Below are positions 1-13,000 of a stretch of 64,000 nt of DNA, piece by piece. Each line of letters starts with the position of its first letter. The stretch's first letter is position 1. Origin of the DNA: Ooceraea biroi. Its lineage: Eukaryota > Arthropoda > Insecta > Hymenoptera > Formicidae. The translations under genes were made by a program, and so were the position numbers. The stretch lies in assembly GCF_003672135.1 (NCBI RefSeq), contig NC_039510.1, positions 6,076,001-6,140,000 on the forward strand. Direction: 5' to 3'. The notes under the pieces are model-generated. The model had not been told where the DNA came from, did not search any database, and worked only from the letters and a program-made list of their open reading frames with translations.

Positions 1-69
1 TTTTTTTGAAGAAATGGAGTCTTTAATCACTTTCGTTTTTTTCAAGAAGGAATTCGTCAGCTACCCGAT

Positions 70-180
70 AGATGCAGAAAAATATTAAAAAATGATGGCA
101 AATATTTCGAAGATTGATATATTTATTTTTTTTAGTAGTAAAGGCTCAATTTCTCCAAAAAAGCACTGAATTAATTTGCA
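70..180 (+). repeat. dispersed repeat, copy 1 of a pair
   Basis: This stretch aligns with 7271-7420 in the same orientation. The shared core runs from a segment reading ATATTTC-AAGATTGA to AAAGGCTCAATTTCT, then AAAAAAGCAC-GAATTAATTT. The second copy carries about 38 extra AT-rich bases in the middle. No coding capacity is apparent. It is probably an old non-autonomous element. Confidence 0.55.
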
Positions 181-3100
181 CATCTAATATTTCGAGCTTA
201 AAATACTTTGTAAATGCGCAGACACACGTTAAAAGTCACTTGTATATATCGTATTTTCTGTCTCGCTTTCGCAATACTTCTGCCACTTATTGGGAAGATA
301 CAGTGAGTAGAATATTTATTACGTTTATTACGTGCTATGATTATTTGAAGAACTGTCGCGTCGATATGCGGTCTCGAGCGATGAGAATCTAACCAAGAAG
401 AGTCTATCTTAGGCTATGTTAAGTTGAGTTTAGCACAGGACGTAACCATCAGCTCTCATGCCATCCAAGACTGTTCGCGGTCAGGTTGCCCTGCGTAGAA
501 CCTGAATCTCGGAGGTTCTCAACCGGCTTTCTCATCTCACGTCTCTCGCAGTGCTCTGCTCCACGTGTCTACGAGAGATCCTTACTTATCCTTAACCGCC
601 ATTCTCGACTCGTTCCTTACGTCTTTCTGTGTATCACGTTTACATGAAAAAAATTTGAAATAAGACTGCACGTTAAATCCGAAATTTGCAACGTTTGCAC
701 ACAGTTTGTAGTATAAAAAGTTATATCTAATTAAGCTAAATATTCAAATTTAAATTACTATTTTAAAGAATATAGCGAAGAGGAAAGGTGCTGCGACCTG
801 AGCAGTCTCAACAGTAGAAAATTAGACATCAATGGAAAGAATAACGATTTTCCGCTGTCTATATATATTCAAGAACATGGATTTCAATGGTGATGAGAGA
901 GAGAGAGAATGCTTATATAATAAATGCAACCGGGTGACTCAAGCTTTTTTTGCTTTAATCTATTAGTTAGAATTCTTTTCCTGAACTGTTATCAAGGCCA
1001 AAATTGGCCAACCGTACTCTCGAAGGTCATTACTGGATTGTACAGTGAAGAAAGACCTAGAGCGAAACCTAATCGCACAAAATAGAAGCGATAATAGGTG
1101 AATCTTCCAATTTCCGTGATTATAATTTTTAGTAACATCCGAAAGGATTCTGCTCTCTCGATCAAGTTTTGTTTAAGGTATATATTTTCAGTTGTCACTG
1201 AAAAATGTGCTATACGTTTATTTGTCTGCTAAATAATAATTTATAAAATTAATAATTTAGAGAACTGAAAAGAATCGATTATTTATACACACTGTTATCT
1301 TTATCAATATTACATCTTTTCCACGTTTCCTATTTATTGAATCAGCTATCTACTTCTATATTTTCTATGTCCACTTCCTTCATCTCCATTTATGCACCTG
1401 TATATCTTTTATAATAAAATAATACAATTTCTCTTTCCTAGATTAAACTATCGTCTAATATCTTGTTGTCACATTTGAAACAACTGTAGAAGCAAGATTA
1501 CCTCTGAGCTCTTTCGCTGTTTCGCTCCTAAACTATGTATTCAGAAATAAGTCGCGGGACAAATCGCGAATTTTCGAGGTCGTCGATGAAACTATTACGG
1601 TGCAGACAGCGGCGTGACTAAACAGATTAGACACGGATAAACATGACAGGCATATATGGTCGTCCCCATTAGCCTTATAGCGGCGCGAAGGTCTAAACTT
1701 TCTTGGAGAGTGCCTTTTATATGCCTGCAAGTTAACTTGACGCAGGTACCATCCGGAAGAGTCACCCACGACTTGATCGAATTTCCGTATATTGCATTTC
1801 TGTTCTTTTATCGACAATTAATTTTATAAATTTTATATCTATGTTTTTATATCGATCTCTAATTTGTTGATATCATTAGTTTTGTAGAGTTCTTTTTTGA
1901 AAGAATTGCGGGTTTGAAAGATAATGTATAATACTCTAAAATACATATACAGATTATTATTATGTACAGATATTTGCAGAGGATTATTGCTCCTTCTCTC
2001 TTTCTCTCTCTTCCTCTCTCTCTCGTCACCATCGCTTCTTCTGTGCCGTTGGCCTTTTCTATGGCAGAACCATATTTGCGGTGCACTTTCGCACAAGTAC
2101 TCTTCCCCTCAGCAAGCGAAGCAAACTAAAAACATCAAATTTCTGCGATACCAAAGCGCCTACGTCTTCACGGATCTATGAAAACGGCCGCACTACGTTT
2201 GCTACGGCTTTTACTTAAACTAAATTTACATCGTTGTTAGATACTTTTGCAAATAACAACCGTGTGCGCATGAGTGAAAAAACTTCACAAAAACAGTGGC
2301 GTCTTCGCACGAATGACTACGGTATTCGCGTCACGCAACATCGTCGTGTTTAATAGAGTGCACATTAAATGTTTGGCAGAGGAAAGTAAAATGCATGCTC
2401 TCGCTGACAGGGAATGATATCTTTATATCTCGCGCATATATCCGAAGACGATACGTGCGAAAGATAAGACCGGCTAATCGTCGTTAGTTTCACCATAAGA
2501 TCGTTATGCGTATCAAGGAGTGAGTTGTCTTTGAATTATAAAGGTTGACTTTCGCGTTTCTAGAAAATACAGAGCGTACATAAAATCGACGCTTAATGAG
2601 GAGACATGATATTATAATTATATGGTATTATGTTACGATAAAATCAATTCAGGAAAAATATTAATATGAATGCCTATTAATTCTGGAGTAACCGGTTTTC
2701 CGATAGAAAACATTTCATTTCTGAGATGTATCTCGCAGGGAGGAGGAGGGAAATTCGTAATTTATATGCACAGAAGTTTCTTCAGAAGTGGGCCCAAATT
2801 ATACCAAAGAAAAAAGCAGAAAGAAAAAGAAAAGGAAAAAAAGGAAATTCAGTTACAGTAAATAAACAATCGCAAAAGAGATCATCAGTTTTTCTTGAAA
2901 AATAGCTACTGCATTCTAAGTGCGTGTGCATAACTATGTATATACGAATAGATAGATAGAAGAGAAAAAGAGAAGAAGAAGGAAGAGGAGGACGCGTTTT
3001 GCCTTTGGGCATCGATCTCTCGCAAGAAAAGGAATCGAGCTTCCTCCATTTCTCTTTCGTATCCCTTGCGAGCATTATCTTACCGTCGACCACACCCGGA

Positions 3101-6100
3101 TCCTCCAGCGAAAATCCATTCTGGAAAGAAAGAGAGAGAGAGAGAGAAAGAGGGAAAATTACACATATGTTTGCATACATATATTGCTTGCAAATATATT
3201 CTTTCCTCGGAAGTCGTTTCTGAATCAGTTTGGATTACAAGCTCCATTGAAGATGAGTAGCGGGATTGTTGGTGCTCGTAACGATTCAGTGAGTTCTATT
3301 GTACACTATTGTCATGATATGCGAGCAGAATATATAAAACGATTTGAAAGGATGGTGCATGCCATGCGCACGATTGTATTTAAAATATTTTAGATGGTAA
3401 TATGTTTTAAATAGAATACATTAAGCACACACATGCGCGCGCGCGCGCACATACATGCAATTTTAAATGCTGTAGGAATCAGATAAGGATAATTTTATTT
3501 TATAGAAGAATTATCTTTACAACTTGGGATGAAATTGACATACAGAGTTAGGCATAATTATGGGGAAAATGATTTTGCAGCATGAAACATAACTTCCTGC
3601 GAGCTGCATACGATCAAGGCACGTGCATAGATCGCGAGAATAGAAATCTTTAACTATCGGCTCGGACGCAACGCCTCGAGGAATCGCGTTGGTTCCACTC
3701 GGATGACTATAGTCGACTTTAAGTTATATAGAAGCAAAATTTCTCTCTCTCTCTCTCTGTTCCTAGCGGCTACAACCGAGGATTAAACATCACTTATCAT
3801 TTGTTGAAATATTCTCATTAATATGTTGATTTGTCAAAATATCAAAAATATATAATCTCATCCTGTAAATTCTGTAAATCACAAGATTTAATAACCAAGT
3901 GTGGGATTTGTGAATTTATTAAGTAATACAATGTATTTTATATTTTATCATCTACAAATCATTGATATAAAACCATTTGTATATTGTAAATTCGATTACA
4001 TTATATATGACGGTGATTAATTATGATTTTTATAAGAAATATTGGATTGATCGGAAAGTATGAATAAATTTTGCTAGAATTTTGGTAAAAAATCAGCACG
4101 GATTTTCCGATCAACTCGGTATAACAAATATGCAAATGTATATAAATGATAAAATATTAATTTTTAATTATAACATAAGAGAGAAAGGGAAAGAGCGTGA
4201 TATACATTTTAAATTTACATTTTATTTCCATAATCAAGAAATCGGTAATTTATTTAAGATCTTCCTTGTTTCCTTCCGGCAATCTGCGTGCGATGATTAC
4301 GATCGACAATGTGCGAACCCGCGTGCACGTAGTTACTTTTCACGTTAATCACGTACGTTAAACAAAAACAGACGTCTTGCTTCTCCATTCGTCTTTCTCT
4401 TACTTGGCCTCTCACAACGTATTATCCTGCAATCGACCACACCCGAAGCCCCTAGAGCGATGTAATATCCATGCGCACGTATCCCCATCCTCCCCCTCCC
4501 CCTCCTTCAGAATCCCCGAGTCCCTTAAGTCGATTGCATCGTCTTTCCTCGCCACTTCCGGGAACATCTGCACTTTTTCAGTTCCTCGAGTGCGTTATCT
4601 CTGCGGCTGGACGATTCGATTTTTGCCGCGAATTTTACGATCGTTCGTCTCACGATGCGATTTACAATCATTTTCTCTCTCTTTCTGAATTTTTCTTTTT
4701 TGTAATTCAAACGACTAGCCAATCATTACGAACGCGGAGTTACGAGTCAACGTTATAAGATTTATTAAACAATTCTGCCGAATGACGTGTCGTTATCGAC
4801 GTATTGGCCACTCAATCATTTTTATGGAAAAACATAAACGTTCTTCGAGATTACCTTCATTAAACCAAGAAATAGTCGATTCCGTTTTCGTGACGAGTCT
4901 TGATAAATAGCCTTGTGGTATTAACAGCTTGGAAATGACCAATTCCTTAAGAGCAACTTAACGGCATAAATAATGAATGAGAAATGACGTATAAATCCGT
5001 CATTTTTTTCTTCGCGTACACTCTGACACAGGATATTACAAAAGATATTGCTACATGAGTAGAAAGTGAAACTGCATCTGACTTCTTAGACAGATTAGTT
5101 GACTTGAATAAAAAAAAAGTGAATGATTCACGAACGAGCGAATAGGAGCGCTAATCGCAATCAGTACGGTGATGAGAAGTCGCTCCTAAAGAGGGTCTTT
5201 CCATCCCTTCTTGCTGTCGTTTTCTGCCTTGTCTCGTATCTCGGAGCAATCTTGGAGCGTATATACAACGCTTGTAAATCCCGCGAAACGGTTTATCCTC
5301 GAGGGTTTCTCCCTCGAACAAGATCAAAATCGTCGGTGAATCTCAAAGTTGCAAAGCGAATAATATTAATGGAGAAGTCAATAAAAATTTTGCATTCACC
5401 TGAAAGTGCATAAACGGAAAATGTTGCACTTCTTTCGAGTAATAAAAACGATGAAATCCACACAAATAAATCTTGCGTTATTCTCGAGTCATTTAGTTCA
5501 TTATTAACGTTGCAATTATTCCCTCACTACTTTTGCAGTTAATTATTTTTTTATGCTTGCGTAAATATATATCCTCTCTGCTCCTCCAACTTGATACGAG
5601 AACAAGCGTATAGTTATATAAAAAAAATTATAAAGCATTGATTCTGCACCTTCATGATAACGCGTCGTTATGATAGACTAGAACTGGCGCTACATCACGC
5701 GACTAGAACTGGAGTATTAAATTACAGAAGAACAATATTACAATAATTTGCTGAAAATAATGCGAACACGAGTGACCAGAGGACCAGATGACGATTCTCG
5801 TATTCTCACAGAGAAACAAGGGGACCTTTCGCTGTTCCTCACGAGAGAAGAGAAAAGGAAGAGTGATTTTAACCGAGAAATTCGCGTGCTCTATGTGCAC
5901 GAAGTTTATTCGCGCGGGCACTTGCCGGTTACGAAAGCCTCACTTCGAAAGTGAAGACTTAACGGAACATGAAGAATTAATAAGACGGAACTTTTTTCAA
6001 GACGATAGTATATTATATGTAACTCATCTTCCGTATGTTTAAAATACATTCTAAAATAAAATATTATATGAATGAAAGTTGTTAGAATTCAAAGAACAAA

Positions 6101-7270
6101 ATTTTAATTAATGTTTAATGAAGTCCTGTTAAAATAGTAGAATTAGATTCTGTGCATGCCAATAGCCGAACAGATTATAATAAATGCAAAATAATATTTA
6201 AAAAATGAAGTTGTTTTAGAATTTATTATAAACATTGTGATTAAATTGTAATTAGATTAAATCTCTCTTTTGCTGGCTGGAGGATTGGCGTGCTCCCATT
6301 CTACGCTTTATTTGGATGAATCCATCATTATGAGCCGGAATCCATTTTGAAATATCTCTTTCATTAAGCATCGCAAAAAAATTATTCAGGATTTTACAAC
6401 TTTCATCAACTTTCCATAAAGAATGACGCTATATATTCATCCCGTTTTTTAAATATTTTTAATATTATGAATAAAATATATTCCTTATTAAAAACGCTAA
6501 AACACGGGATAAATATGTTAGAAAATACCAATACTTGGTGGATGATAGATAAGAAATACCCTGTATAAATATGAGCATGTCATGCTGCAGACGAAAGTGA
6601 TCGCTGATGTATCACGTATCCATAATTAACTATTCTTCGGCTCGTTATTGGTTTCTCTCGTGAACAAGAATAAAACCGATTAGAAAATGATGGGCCATAA
6701 TGACGACAGTATGCAATCTTCATGTGCGGCTTCGCCGTTAATGATACACACGAGTACGCGTCCTTGCGTGGCCTTTCATTCTCTCTCAGTGATTTCTCGC
6801 ATCGTCGAATCGTTCCCGTAAAGGTCGTCCTAACAAAAACACGTGTGTTCTTCCTTGTGCAGTGTCTATTGTCATACGCCATGCCGGTTAGCAGTAATCG
6901 GTGCGATTACTAACGTTACCGCGCGGCGGTGCGTGGACATTCCTTGCCGCTTCGACGACTTCCGGTAGTCTTTACAAACTAATTGTTTTACGCCTTCGGG
7001 TACGAAGTCGAGCTCTGCTGAGCGACGGTCGTCGCTTCTTCGGGATTTGATAGAAAGTAACGTCTCCCCGTATATACTTGGTATTCCCGACGAAATTATT
7101 ACGCGAAATTATACCTTCATTTCCTCTGCACTCTTGCTTTCTCCTATGGCTAAATCAATTAACAAACGCTCATTGCGACATACAGAAATCATGGAATTAA
7201 TTAATCCCTCGCTAAAAATTAAGTCTTTACGTAGTTTCTTCTTTTCGAGGGGGCTTTCAACTGTCCGGTG

Positions 7271-7420
7271 GATGGAGGAAAGTATTACAAAAAGATGAAT
7301 AAATATGAATATTTCAAAGATTGAGACATGTTTATTATTTTCTTATATAATAAAATTTTATAATATTTTCTTATATAATAAAGGCTCAATTTCTTCAAAA
7401 AAGCACCGAATTAATTTACA
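7271..7420 (+). repeat. dispersed repeat, copy 2 of a pair
   Basis: Partner of 70-180. Ends match and the middle carries an internal duplication built around TTTTCTTATATAATAAA, which occurs twice. Same orientation as copy 1. Family unknown. Confidence 0.55.
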
Positions 7421-8462
7421 CGCTTATTGGCACATGTTTAAGATCCTGATGATAGTTTGCATGTGCATTTATTTAAAGTTTCCGTGCGTTCTTTTTCGGC
7501 AACGCATCAGTGCATCCAATTTCACATAACACATGCGTGATGCCATCATCAAAATAATTATTAAAATAACGGGGAAGAGCACGAGAAGGAGTGTGAAATT
7601 CGCGTTCCTGAGTCAAACATTAACGCACGACGTTCCTTCGACCGCGGAAAATTACACCGTCCCTGTCAAGGACTTCGGTCGTCCTTATCCGGCCGTATCT
7701 CCGGATGTATAATATATCTCGTCAGGTTGAACCACCTTCGCGTCTTGCGAACCGGTAGTCACACTCGAGTGCGGTTGACATCCTTTGGTTGGACGACCGT
7801 GTCCTCGCTCGCTCGCCCGCTTGCGTTTCTCGCTTTACGTTCCTCGTTAGCACGTTACGAAACCTGATTTTCCACAGTGATATTTTTTTATGCCGCCAAG
7901 GATTGGCACGCGAGAAACGGCGGCGTTTGCAGGCGCACGCTCGTTGTCACGATCGAACGATTTATTTATTGGCTAGTTAGTTATTTATTGGCCGGCAAAG
8001 CAATGCTGTGAAGCAACTTTATTATGGCACGGATGAAAAAACAAAAACAGTTTATTTCGCGCTACTAGAGAATATTCCATCGTATACATCAGCGTAGGAA
8101 TAGGATAAAATGCGATAAATTGCATGTCCAATTTAAGAATGCGAAATATATGTGATGCGAATCTTGTTTTCGATCGATCTTGGAAGCTACTTGAAAGCAA
8201 ATATGATCAACTAATTGATAATTATTTCAACATATTATCATACTTTTCAAACGAACATTTATCTTTTACTAATAATAATAAAATGAATAAATAGGTGTTC
8301 TTGTAAAATATTAGTAATTTAAATAATTGATGAAAAAATTGATAACGACAGATTAACAGTATCTAGTTTTATCTAGGTTTAAATGGAAAAAACGCATCCT
8401 CATCGAACACAGTGTCTGTCAGACACGACAATTTTTAAACAAACGCGAATTCATTTACACAC

Positions 8463-8627
8463 TTACAAGGGGAGGCCACAGGATGTACCTGGACTATCTT
8501 ATTTATTTGGGTTCCGAAAAGTTCCGAAAGTGGAGACCCCTCTTACCGTTATCTACATATTGTTCTCTAAATACTCACCAAGTTTCGTCCAAAAAGTCCA
8601 GGTACATCCTGTGGCCTCCCCTTGTTA
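8463..8627. mobile_element. MITE with perfect 30-bp terminal inverted repeats
   Basis: The element occupies 8466-8624 (159 bp). Bases 8466-8495 and 8595-8624 are perfect reverse complements over 30 bp, beginning CAAGGGGAGGCCACAGGATG. Both ends are flanked by TTA (8463-8465 and 8625-8627), which reads as a 3-bp target-site duplication. There is no transposase; the interior is only about 100 bp. A TTA/TWA duplication is typical of PIF/Harbinger-type elements, so a Harbinger-derived MITE is the likeliest class, by inference. Perfect arms imply a young insertion. Confidence 0.85.
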
Positions 8628-10084
8628 GATCTAATATTAAGCTCACATGTGCCTCTGATGTATTCTGATCAATTTACAAGTCCAGTTAGAGAACAGGTGC
8701 GCGCATTCTGATGTGCGTACCAATGGTCGCGTGGTATGCTAAATATAATCCAGCACATGTATAATGTTAATGCGACAGGTCTCCCCATAGAATTCCCTGT
8801 ATAACACTAATTAAGCCTAGAATCCTGGGCATACACAATTATATGATTCTTAAATGGAAACTTGGCGTGTGTAGTAATTTCGCGTCTCCAGTTTCTCGAT
8901 TCCTATTACGCCGAGCTATGTCGGTCGCGCGCGAAGCGAGAATCACGCAATTCTCTTGCTTTCAGAATCATCGAAAAACGGGTCTCGGTAACTCAGTGAA
9001 TCTCTACCATTTCACTGAAGGCCTTTCAAGCCTTTTACGTTGATCTCGTTCTCTCGCCAATTTTCATAATAATTATTTCTAGATTTCTAAGAAAAAAACA
9101 CGCAATTTTTTTCTGTTGCTTTTAGAATAATCGAAAAACAGATCTCGGTAACTTAGTGAATCTCTACCATTTTTACTGAACATTTTTCAATCGACCTTTT
9201 ACGTCGATCTCGTCAATTTTCGTGATAATTATTTCTAGATTTTTAACGAGTGCATCGATAGCCATTAATTTACGAATTTTCCCACTACAATCTTGCGAGC
9301 AAAGGATTTCCCGCAAGGCACGCTCAATAAAACAGTTGTGTATGTCACGGACACATACGTGTAAAGGAGTCTCTCTGCGGTGAGTCTCTCACGTCGTCTG
9401 TAACTTTCATGAACTCTTATAATAGTGCGATGAACTCGCCGCACACCGCTATACATCTCTTTCTCTCTCTCTCTCCATGGTACGGCAATAAGAATAATTG
9501 GAGATAAAAAAGACAGCACAGCATACAAGACGCAAAGGTCTTCGTTGCGTAAAATTGCAGGTCATTTGCAGTGTCCGCTATCAGGTACATCTACGGTTTA
9601 CGTAACGCGTAAAATCGTCCAGACACTTCTCTGACGTAACATTAAAAAACAACACCTCTCAGACGTCCTTCATAAACACTTTAATTGTTGGCATGTTATA
9701 CCAGGAGTAATTAAATTTTATTTTATTTTTCACTTTCAGTTTGAATGTACTTCAACTCAATTGTATCTGTCCGTGTATACGTGCCTGTCTGTACATTTCC
9801 CTCTATCTTGAACCTGTCTCTGCCTGATTAGCAAGTACTGACTGATTGTCGCGAAGACACTGACTACCGGTGTTTCTAATCACACCCGTCTTCATGTACT
9901 ATTCCTCCTTACACTAGTGTTCTCTCAATATTCTTTTCAAATTTCGTCGATAACGTCATGAATATTGTAACATATTAGTTTATAACAATTCTATTTGTCG
10001 AGTTATGAGAATTGAATATCTTTTTCTATGTTATAGATTTCATGATGCCACCGTCGTGTGATCAACGTTAGCAGAGTCCTCGCA
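8628..10084. other. non-coding region upstream of the storkhead-box start codon
   Basis: Apart from the 8944-9245 tandem duplication, nothing coding is supported here. A pyrimidine-rich tract ending in TTATAG near 10036 resembles a splice acceptor, so the coding start at 10085 may lie in an exon preceded by a non-coding first exon upstream. That is inference. Confidence 0.5.
8944..9245 (+). repeat. tandem duplication, two units of about 155 bp
   Basis: Unit A (8944-9090) and unit B (9099-9245) share CACGCAATT near their starts, ATCTCGGTAACT-like cores, GTGAATCTCTACCATTT, CCTTTTACGT-GATCTCG and the tail AATTATTTCTAGATTT. They differ by scattered substitutions and small gaps, so the duplication is not recent. 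No coding frame spans both units. Confidence 0.75.
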
Positions 10085-13000
10085 ATGGCTTCGATATTGG
10101 GAGACGGAACGGGCCCCGGCAACGCCGGGCCCTCTCGATGCCTCTTGCTCCTGCAGAGGTCATTGGCGATTCAGTTAACCAGAGGACCACCCTCGCACGT
10201 TTCGAATGCTAATCAACGGGAGAGTCCGAAGGAACATCCAGCCGATGAAATGTGGATGTACGATAAAGGGTACAACTTGTTCCAGGTGAGGCTCCCACGT
10301 TTGCTCTTGCTTATTGTTGCCTTGTACGTTCGTCGGCGATGTCTTCTCGTTGCATTGTCGAGTGTGAGCTTTCTCGTGAGTTTGTTTCTCGTTAAGAAAC
10401 AGAGAAGAGATTGATATTTCCGCAGCCATGTCGCGTTCGGAGATTACTCCGATTTACTCCGGTATCGGAAGCGTTCCGTTGGAGGTGAACGTTGGAGAAA
10501 AGACAACCGGCGCTGCAAGATCCCGCGTGCGGCCCTGCCGACGTGACTCTGTCTTTTACTTTATTCCTTCTCGCCGACGCACGAGTTCTTTACGGTAAAG
10601 CAAACGCTGATTGCCCGCACCGTTATTCCACAATGAGACAATGTGAATTATGAGTAATTTCACGAAAGTAAGCATAATCGAAAAGGCAGCAGGTTAAACG
10701 GCGGAAGCTCGTTCCTTCGTGGTTGCAATGCTGCAGCGACGTCGTCCGGCTTCTACGACGGTAAATCTCTCGTTTCATGTTCACAAATTCCTCTATGAAT
10801 GGCGCGTCGAAAGGAGAGAAGGGCACAATGATGACACGCATGTCATATAAACGAAAATGCATTTCGCACTCATCACCTCCGCTCCATAACACCTAATAAT
10901 TGCTGCATATCGTAATTGCAAGTGCATTTTAAAGTCACTCTTGAAAAAGTATTAATTCTCCCTCCCTCGTCATTGCTATTTTTTTATTTTATAATATATT
11001 TTATATTTTACAATATATTACAATATTGCTTTTAAATGAAATTTTAAGTATATTGCTTCAACTCCACCGTGACGTAACTCTTCAACTTTAATATGTTAGA
11101 ATACGGTCTTAAATCTAGATCATTTTCCTGAATTCATTGTAGATTTTTAATTCGTCTTTTCTTTTCATGGTAGAAAAACGATGATGAAGGGGAACGGCGA
11201 TACGGACCTGTTACCATGACAATCTTAGATTACTAAATAATGGGGTATTGTTCGATACGGGTTTTGATCCATAAAGCTGTTTACAAGATTTATCGAAGTC
11301 TTTCAGATATATGCGGCTTGTGTACGAGAAAAAGCAGCCGTTTTACGCTTCCTCGACGGCTCTCTCGCGGTGCCGTATTATTGACCGTCGTCGCGCTCGT
11401 TGTAACGTTTTTAAATCACTATTATTACGATACACCGATCGCGTATTGCCTCGGGGATGGTCGGTGCGCAGCCAATGATCCGACAGCGGACACTTTCCAT
11501 TCGCGATTGGCCACAATTTTCGCCACGAGCACGCCACCGTGCCACACCATGTTAAGCTGAGCAAAAGCAGAGCCGATGGTTCATGTTGCTTCGGTTATTG
11601 GTATAATCGCACAATTAATATTAAAAGATCTTTACTTTTATCCTATGAGACGAGATATTGTGTCGCAAAAAAGTAGATTCGAGCCTTGCTGACATTTTTA
11701 TCAAAAGTTTGTCAAACAATTTGTAAAAATAAATAACACAAAATTAAAAAATATAATTTTTTTAAATAAGTAATTAATATTTAAGAAAATCTTTAGAAAT
11801 TAAAACAATGTAATTTATTATATTTCATCATGTTTTCTTGTGTATTTTCTGGCACAATTTAATACAATTTTAGCAAACTGAAATAATTTTATTATCGTAA
11901 AATATTCAATATCTCTGTTTGTTGCAGAGTTTCCTGGAAGCAAATTCGAAGTGTTGGTGGAACGCGGCTCTGGTGGACGCAACTCGGCAGCTCAGGTACA
12001 AGGGTCACGTGTCTCCAGGTGTGCTGATGGTTGGCGGACCACCGTGCGCCCTCGAGGTCTTGAGGGCGGCATGGGCGCGAAATGTTCTTCGACCACCCGC
12101 AGACCACTCGATCACCTGCCTCGGTATGTGTTTCCATATGAATTAATTCCTAGCATTGTAGAAATAATTTAACCTGACGCTGTGTTCTTAACCGTGTACT
12201 AAAAGTATGCAAATTTGTTTCATTTGGAAGTGAAATAACTCTAATTTTAATTAAAGATAAAGCAACCCCTATAAAAGGAAAAAAATATATATGTATAACA
12301 TAATTTAATATTTAAAATTAAAAACTTCTGCATTCTTGTCGATTTTCATCCATTCTTTTATTTATGTCTCTATCATTGCGCGCTGTGTACGATCTGCAGA
12401 AACAGCTTCGCACATGGCTTATCGCGTAGCCCATTGCATTTCTGTTTCTCTACTATGTCGCCGCACATTATTTGTCTCTTTATTCCATGTTTAAAAACTT
12501 TTCGGTTGGCTGCGGTGTCTTCTTCCAGCTCCGCCATTTCTTTTCAATCTTATTGCTCCCTTTTATGCCCCACGCACGCTCGTATCTGTACACGCTTTTA
12601 TCTCTACATACGCCTACGCTCCCGTGGCTACCTTGTATACTGGGGCTCATGCCAATGCATATCCACACCATGGCGTAGGAGTCCGACTTGTTATTACAAT
12701 TCGCCGTATGGTGCGAAAACGAAGGGGAAATTTATTCGCATGATAAAGAACGCACGTACGGACTTTATCTTTGCGTAACAAAGCTACGCGCCGCGCGCTC
12801 AATATCGAAGGAATTATGTTCAACGATCCAAAGAATGATCGCTGCAGTATTCGAATCAATGATTTATCCTAGAATTAATTTTTCTAGAATTAACATTGTA
12901 ACAATTAATGCGAATTAATTCTCCTCGAATGACGTCAATTAACTCGGCGAGAATTATCAAAGGGTGAATTATCGAGCGCCATTATCTGTTCTTCGTATCA

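Larger units (their letters stand above)
1..8462. other. non-coding upstream region, no gene recognised
   Basis: I see no conserved protein, rRNA or tRNA in this stretch. Open frames are short, low in complexity or broken. It holds purine/pyrimidine microsatellites (for example GA near 900-909 and 3131-3151, GC near 3437-3448, TC near 3743-3757) and one member of a dispersed repeat pair (70-180 and 7271-7420). Position suggests intergenic DNA or 5'UTR introns of the storkhead-box gene that starts coding at 10085, but no non-coding first exon can be proved from sequence alone. Confidence 0.6.
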
